Assembly: GCF_009754915.1 (NCBI RefSeq)
Contig: NZ_WPIK01000002.1
Span: 248,001 to 312,000, forward strand
Reading direction: 5' to 3'
Length of the DNA stretch: 64,000 nt
Origin: Mucilaginibacter arboris
GTDB taxonomy: Bacteria; Bacteroidota; Bacteroidia; Sphingobacteriales; Sphingobacteriaceae
The notes under the pieces are model-generated. The model had not been told where the DNA came from. It did not search any database and was given only the letters and a program-made list of their open reading frames with translations. Shown in pieces: positions 60,303 to 64,000 of the stretch. Positions within the stretch are counted from its first letter, which is position 1. Each line of letters opens with the position of its first letter. The translations under genes were made by a program, and so were the position numbers.

Positions 60303-60731
60303 TTAATTTTCTGCATATTTTTTAAAGTTGTTTAATATTGCTTGGCAAAAATCTCTTTGTATTTCAACAGGGGTTTCTGTTTCAGGCTCAAAGGTTTCGG
60401 TTACCGTTGTATCATTGCCATTTGATATAAATGTAATTATTGTTTTTCTGCCATCAGCTACTGTATATTCAATAAGCTCATTCGTTATTATCTTATCGTA
60501 TTTGCCGCAGTGGTCAAAACCAGTGCTGCCATCTTTGGCCTCCATCCTGAATAAAAACCTTCCTTCATCTTTCAAATCAATTTCAACTCGAAGGGAGTGC
60601 CAATCGCTTGAAGGATTGTTCCATTGAATAATGTCAGCAGGCGTTGTCCAAAGTTTCCAAATTTTTTCTACTGATGATTTTACCGTTGTTTCAACTGTAA
60701 TTTCTGGTTTTATATCTTTCGTTTTTTTCAT
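60303..60731 (-). CDS. SRPBCC/AHSA1-like small ligand-binding protein
   Basis: This 142-residue cytoplasmic protein has the Bet v 1/START-like fold of the AHSA1 group: ITVETTVKSSVEKIWKLWTTPADIIQWN at the start, GRFLFRMEAKDGS in the middle and a long C-terminal helix IQRDFCQAILNNFKKYAE. Function is unknown. It is the first of several small minus-strand genes with long spacers. Confidence 0.85.
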   Translation of the reverse strand: MKKTKDIKPEITVETTVKSSVEKIWKLWTTPADIIQWNNPSSDWHSLRVEIDLKDEGRFLFRMEAKDGSTGFDHCGKYDKIITNELIEYTVADGRKTIITFISNGNDTTVTETFEPETETPVEIQRDFCQAILNNFKKYAEN

Positions 60732-60944
60732 TGAACAAGCGTCAATTAAATTCTGAATGTCATTTTTTAAATTTGTATAAATTACTTGTAAAATTACGTC
60801 AGCTTAAATTTAGTGCAAAAGCTGATAGGATTTATAAATGTTGAATAGCACGTTAGCCCTACTTTTTGCCAATACTTATTAACGTTCATTGTTTCTTTTC
60901 ACCAGACATTATTGCTGTGTTTTTTTATACTTTGTCAAGGAACC

Positions 60945-61165
60945 CTTCAATTAAATTAGTCGCATTAAATGGTGTCCACTTACCATTGTCCAACGTTTCT
61001 ATCGCCCCTAAATAATCTCCGTGCCACTGGAAAAATAGCTAATTCACAATTTGAGATAATGCGGTACATTTCAACTGCATATTCCATTTTGTTTGTTCTT
61101 GATTTTTCAAAATTGATTTTTGCAGTAAGTTCCAAGTTCACACTTTTGTAAAAGCATTGCTGTTT
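60945..61165 (-). pseudogene. Alpha/beta-hydrolase C-terminal remnant, frameshifted
   Basis: One frame reads MEYAVEMYRIISNCELAIFP and, after a shift at the position where a Gly-Gly-His would be expected, the next frame reads WHGDYLGAIETLDNGKW and NATNLIEGFLDK. Together they resemble the end of a small alpha/beta-hydrolase with its catalytic His. The N-terminal two thirds are missing; the VOC gene stop lies directly upstream. Confidence 0.4.
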
Positions 61166-61173
61166 TTCTTCGG

Positions 61174-61611
61174 TTAAATTTCTCCTTTATAATTTGGATC
61201 AAAATCTACTATCCATTCAATGCCATATTTGTCTCTAAAACAACCAAAATATGAACCCCAGGGACTGTCTCCAATTGGTCCTTCAATTTGTCCGCCTGCT
61301 GAAAGTCCATTGAATAATTTATCGGCTTCATCACGGCTTTCTGCACTAATTGATATTTTAGACCTGTTTTCGTTTTCATTTGTTTTTCCCATACTTTCCG
61401 GAACATCATTGGCCATTAAAATATTTTTGCCGATAGGCAAAGCAATGTGCATTATTTTATGTGCATCATTTTCTGCTACCGGAAATTCAGGGCTTGACAG
61501 GTCTTTGAAACGCATCACTTTTGCGAACTCACCGCCAAAAACTGATTTGTAAAAATTGAATGCTTCTTCGGCATTTCCGTTGAAGTTAATGTGAGGGTTG
61601 ATTACTGCCAT
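61174..61611 (-). CDS. VOC-family (PhnB/glyoxalase-like) protein
   Basis: This 145-residue protein has the vicinal-oxygen-chelate fold of the PhnB group: INPHINFNGNAEEAFNFYKSVFGGE at the start, KIMHIALPIG, DVPESMG, and the C-terminal WGSYFGCFRDKYGIEWIVDF. Reaction unknown; members often relate to resistance or small-molecule metabolism. Confidence 0.9.
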   Translation of the reverse strand: MAVINPHINFNGNAEEAFNFYKSVFGGEFAKVMRFKDLSSPEFPVAENDAHKIMHIALPIGKNILMANDVPESMGKTNENENRSKISISAESRDEADKLFNGLSAGGQIEGPIGDSPWGSYFGCFRDKYGIEWIVDFDPNYKGEI

Positions 61612-61809
61612 AATTTTTATTTTTTAAGCTGTTTTTTTATTTCTGATTCCAAATGTCTGGCTGCAGGATGCCACAATACAATAACGCCTAACGTTTTTAA
61701 GCTTGGCGAAGTGGGCTTTTTAGCACAAAAGTTTGTTAGATGCACGGTTGTTTGTTTAACTACAAATGTCTCATAGAAACACGTCGCCCGCCATTTTGCC
61801 AAGCCCATG
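61612..61809. other. Spacer with GCTAAC/GTTAGGC boundary motifs
   Basis: On the minus strand the spacer starts GCTAACATGGGCTTGGC and ends GCCAAGCTTAAAAACG followed by GTTAGGCG and TTATTGTATTG. The ends form an imperfect inverted repeat. A similar GCTAAC...GTTAGCGG-TAATTGTATTG layout bounds the spacer at about 63235-63360, and TTGGCAAAAAGTAGGGC recurs near 60852-60875. Short frames in it are not believable genes. Confidence 0.45.
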
Positions 61810-62376
61810 TTAGCAGTTCGTTGTTTTTTCGTTTGTCGGCTCATAGTAAAGCGTTACCGCACCACTACTAAATGTTTTTGTCTTTGTGAGTTTAAAAACA
61901 GTTCTGCCATCTATGTTTTCAAATAACAACAAACCGCTACCTGCTACAACAGGATGAACACAAAGTTGATATTCATCAATCAAATTAAGTTTCATTAGCT
62001 GTATAATTAAACTCCGACTACCAACTAAAATGTCTTTACCTAATTGTTGTTTGAGTTCTAAGACTAATTCTTCAACAGGTTGAGCTGACAATTTTGCACT
62101 TTGCCATTCAACACTTTTAAGCGTGTGGGAAAAAACAATTTTTGGAATGCCGTCCATTACAACAGCAAAGTCGTCCATTGATTTTTCACCTGAAGGGCTT
62201 TTTGCTAAAGTTCGCCAGTATTCCATAAGCTGATAGGTTATCCTCCCATATAGAATAGTGTCTGCATTACTTAACAGGTCAGCGTAATGTTGATGTATTT
62301 CTTCATCTGGAATAATTGCCGTATGGTCGCAAAACCCGTCAAGTGTCATATTGATTGCTGCAATTAACTTTCTCAT
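61810..62376 (-). CDS. RibD-C/dihydrofolate-reductase-like protein (first of two)
   Basis: This 188-residue protein has the DHFR-like fold of the RibD C-terminal group: KLIAAINMTLDGFCDH, ADTILYGRITYQLM, ILVGSRSLIIQLMKLNLIDEYQLCVHPVVAGSG. Members probably reduce an unknown substrate with NADPH. Length and motifs are complete. Confidence 0.9.
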   Translation of the reverse strand: MRKLIAAINMTLDGFCDHTAIIPDEEIHQHYADLLSNADTILYGRITYQLMEYWRTLAKSPSGEKSMDDFAVVMDGIPKIVFSHTLKSVEWQSAKLSAQPVEELVLELKQQLGKDILVGSRSLIIQLMKLNLIDEYQLCVHPVVAGSGLLLFENIDGRTVFKLTKTKTFSSGAVTLYYEPTNEKTTNC

Positions 62377-62437
62377 ATTCTGGTTTTACTCGTCTGTCTG
62401 TTTAATTCGGGTGTTTAGCGGTTCGTTGTTTTTCTTG

Positions 62438-62649
62438 TCATTCGTTTTTTCCTTTGAATGTTGCATAAATAGTCATAGTCTGTCCGTGTCCTAATTCAAA
62501 GTCTTCTTTTAGCCAATTTGTAATTTCTGTTGCTTTTGTTTTGGATCAAGTTTTCTGTCAATGTTGAATTCTTTTTTCTCTTCCATTTTTTTAAAGTCAG
62601 CCGGTGTCTTTCCTGTCTTGGATTTTGATATTTTCAATGTGCTCGACAC
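62438..62649 (-). pseudogene. DUF4287-like gene remnant with frameshift
   Basis: One frame reads KSKTGKTPADFKKMEEKKEFN; a different frame continues ATEITNWLKEDFELGHG and QTMTIYATFKGKNE up to TGA at 62438. Joined, they match the short DUF4287 domain (TGKTPxDF...WLKxDFxLGHGHAMAI). The shift lies near 62535. The usual GHGHA has become GHGQT. Confidence 0.6.
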
Positions 62650-62674
62650 GATACAATATTTAACTTTTGTTAAA

Positions 62675-62846
62675 GAAGTTGTTTAAACTTTCAAAGCCTG
62701 TTTAAGTTTGTACAGACCCTTCGGATATGCTTAGGATTGATGTGCCCCAGGCTTAGTGCGCATGCTTCTTTTACCGGGTAAAAATTGGTGTTTGATTTTT
62801 AGGTGATAAAAGAAGCATCGGCCAGAAAAAAAGTTTAAACAACTTC
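62675..62846. repeat. Outer 17-bp inverted repeat around element 17
   Basis: GAAGTTGTTTAAACTTT (62675-62691) and its exact complement (62830-62846) flank the compact element. The right copy overlaps the last codons of the DoxX gene, giving it the ending E-V-V-stop. Confidence 0.85.
62762..62818. repeat. ATGCTTCTTTTA-family inward inverted pair 17 (most compact)
   Basis: At 57 bp this is the shortest full element: left arm ATGCTTCTTTTACCGGG with TAAAAATTGG, a few bases, then the right arm ending AGGTGATAAAAGAAGCAT. Confidence 0.93.
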
Positions 62847-63206
62847 AGAGTTTAATTTGTGATAGTAAATGTAAGACACGGCTAAAATTCCGAATACGGC
62901 CAAAGGGAAAAATGTTTGTCCATTTACGCCGTCAACTGCTCCGTGACTAATAGTTGCAAAAATAAAGTCAAAGGCAAAACCTGCATAAGCCCATTCTTTT
63001 ACTCGTTTAGGAACCTGTGGAATAATTAACGCTAATACTCCTAAAACTTTAAAAACAACCAATGCGTTTCCAAAATACCCAGGATAACCCAAATGTCTGA
63101 TTCCTTCTTTTGCTAATTCTGTTTGTGAAGTCAATGCGGGCATTATTCCTTCAAATAAAGCGATGATTATTGTTGCTGTCCAAAATATTATTTTTTCTTT
63201 CTTCAT
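62835..63206 (-). CDS. DoxX-like small membrane protein
   Basis: This 123-residue protein has four hydrophobic helices and fits the DoxX-like group: IIFWTATIIIALFEG, GIRHLGYPGYFGNALVVFKVLGVLALI, EWAYAGFAFDFIFATISH. Function is unknown. The C-terminal residues are encoded by the outer arm of element 17. Confidence 0.85.
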   Translation of the reverse strand: MKKEKIIFWTATIIIALFEGIMPALTSQTELAKEGIRHLGYPGYFGNALVVFKVLGVLALIIPQVPKRVKEWAYAGFAFDFIFATISHGAVDGVNGQTFFPLAVFGILAVSYIYYHKLNSEVV

Positions 63207-63360
63207 TTTTTATGTTCGTTTATTCTCTTAGAGGTGTTGCAATACAATTACCGCTAACTGTTAAATTGCCGGAGATGAGGATCGATATGCTTATAAACCA
63301 TATAACCAATTTGTTCTTTTGTCATGTTTCCGAAAAAAGATGCTGTTAGCGGTTTTGTCC

Positions 63361-63981
63361 TTATTTCATCGTCAGTTTGTATCTCAAATGTGTTGTCAGG
63401 TCTGATGGTATCACTTCCACAATTTGAAGATCATATTTGTCTTTGTTAATACCGTCAAACAGCCGGATACCACTTCCTAAAAAAACGGGGGCAATGTGAA
63501 TGAAAAATTCATCCACAAGCCCTGCATTGAGATATTGTTGAATAGTATCTGCACCGCCTTGTATTCTTATGTCCTTTCCTTTGGCTGATTGTTTTGCTTT
63601 TTCCAATGCGCTTTGTATCCCGTCATTGATGAAATAAAAAGTTGTTGTCCCCTTTTGAACCCAGGGTTCCCGTTTTTCGTGTGTCAGCACATAAACATCT
63701 GCTTTGTATATATCTTCTTCCCAATGGACTTCGCCTTCTTCAAACATTCGTTTTCCCATAATGTAAGAACCTGTTCTTGCAAACATATCATCAATTAATT
63801 TACTGTCTGGGCCGTATTCTTCACCGCCTTCCATGTTGATGTTTTTCCAAAAAGCTTTTTGTTTAAACATCCACTTATGAATTTTTGGGGAAACGCCGCC
63901 CATTGGGTTGCCCGGACTTCTGTTATCGCCGGCAAAAAAGCCATCAAGCGATATCCCGCTGTCAAAGATAATGTTGTTCAT
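63361..63981 (-). CDS. RibD-C/dihydrofolate-reductase-like protein (second)
   Basis: This 206-residue protein is a second DHFR-like member, only distantly similar to the one at 61810: IIFDSGISLDGFFAGDN, GSYIMGKRMFEEGE, RIQGGADTIQQYLNAGLVDEFFIHIAPVFLGSGIRLF. The reaction is unknown. It appears complete, with its ATG at 63981 close to the window edge. Confidence 0.9.
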   Translation of the reverse strand: MNNIIFDSGISLDGFFAGDNRSPGNPMGGVSPKIHKWMFKQKAFWKNINMEGGEEYGPDSKLIDDMFARTGSYIMGKRMFEEGEVHWEEDIYKADVYVLTHEKREPWVQKGTTTFYFINDGIQSALEKAKQSAKGKDIRIQGGADTIQQYLNAGLVDEFFIHIAPVFLGSGIRLFDGINKDKYDLQIVEVIPSDLTTHLRYKLTMK

Positions 63982-64000
63982 AATTTTTTATTTATTTGGT

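Noticed and set aside
61687-61740. A classical integron attC site (GCCTAAC ... GTTAGAT)
   Set aside because: The two short core words fit the consensus, but the inner arms pair poorly and no integrase is present, so only a cassette-like layout is reported.
61617-61844. Small minus-strand frame overlapping the end of the RibD-C-like gene
   Set aside because: It runs through the spacer boundary motifs, has no recognisable domain and overlaps a well-supported gene.

Overview
The window looks like a chromosomal segment of a Bacteroidota bacterium, most likely Sphingobacteriaceae (Pedobacter/Mucilaginibacter type). The pointers are three SusC/SusD pairs, an ECF sigma factor/FecR switch feeding a SusC with an N-terminal STN domain, lipoprotein signals of the S-C-K-K type, AT-rich leaders and few Shine-Dalgarno sequences. 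No rRNA, tRNA, CRISPR array, transposase or integrase was seen.

Positions 1-5056 hold the end of one polysaccharide utilisation locus (PUL): SusC (cut by the window edge), SusD, a BACON-domain lipoprotein and a GH18 enzyme. Positions 5406-21876 hold a second PUL: ECF sigma, FecR, STN-SusC and SusD, then GH20, GH2, a sulfatase, a PNGase F-type amidase and a GH29 fucosidase. A small antitoxin/PIN-toxin remnant with an internal stop lies at 22231-22847. Positions 23263-45370 hold a third unit: ROK regulator, SusC, SusD, glycosylasparaginase, CutC, a NahK-like kinase, a GH109-like protein, GH35, a second GH29, a second sulfatase, a second GH20 and a FucP-type symporter. Together these read as a system for host- or plant-type glycoprotein glycans: N-glycans are released from Asn, trimmed of fucose, galactose, sulfate and N-acetylhexosamine, the GlcNAc-Asn stub is split, and sugars are imported and phosphorylated.

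Positions 45512-60020 are more mixed: a secreted Gly/Thr repeat protein, an exported AGE-type epimerase with a GH30-like glycosidase, an MFS permease, a three-gene minus-strand cassette (papain-like peptidase, chagasin-type inhibitor, His-Gly/Cys protein with a propeptide-like C-terminus), a two-gene His-rich membrane operon, a DUF2236-like protein and 1-pyrroline-5-carboxylate dehydrogenase. Positions 60300-63981 are a run of small minus-strand enzymes (AHSA1, VOC, two RibD-C/DHFR-like, DoxX) separated by decayed genes and short recurring flanking motifs.

The most striking feature is a dispersed repeat family that no gene explains. The 12-mer ATGCTTCTTTTA (reverse TAAAAGAAGCAT) occurs about fifty times by eye. 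Seventeen copies form inward-facing inverted pairs of about 57-95 bp between genes, two form outward-facing pairs, ten are solitary, and six exact copies lie inside protein-coding genes in different reading frames. The intergenic pairs mark the borders between transcription units, sit typically 22-121 bp before the next start codon, and are absent between SusC and SusD partners. The outer core is nearly invariant while the inner arm sequence varies, in places with compensating changes. Candidate explanations are a REP-like mobile repeat, an RNA processing/termination hairpin, or a DNA-uptake-type recognition word.
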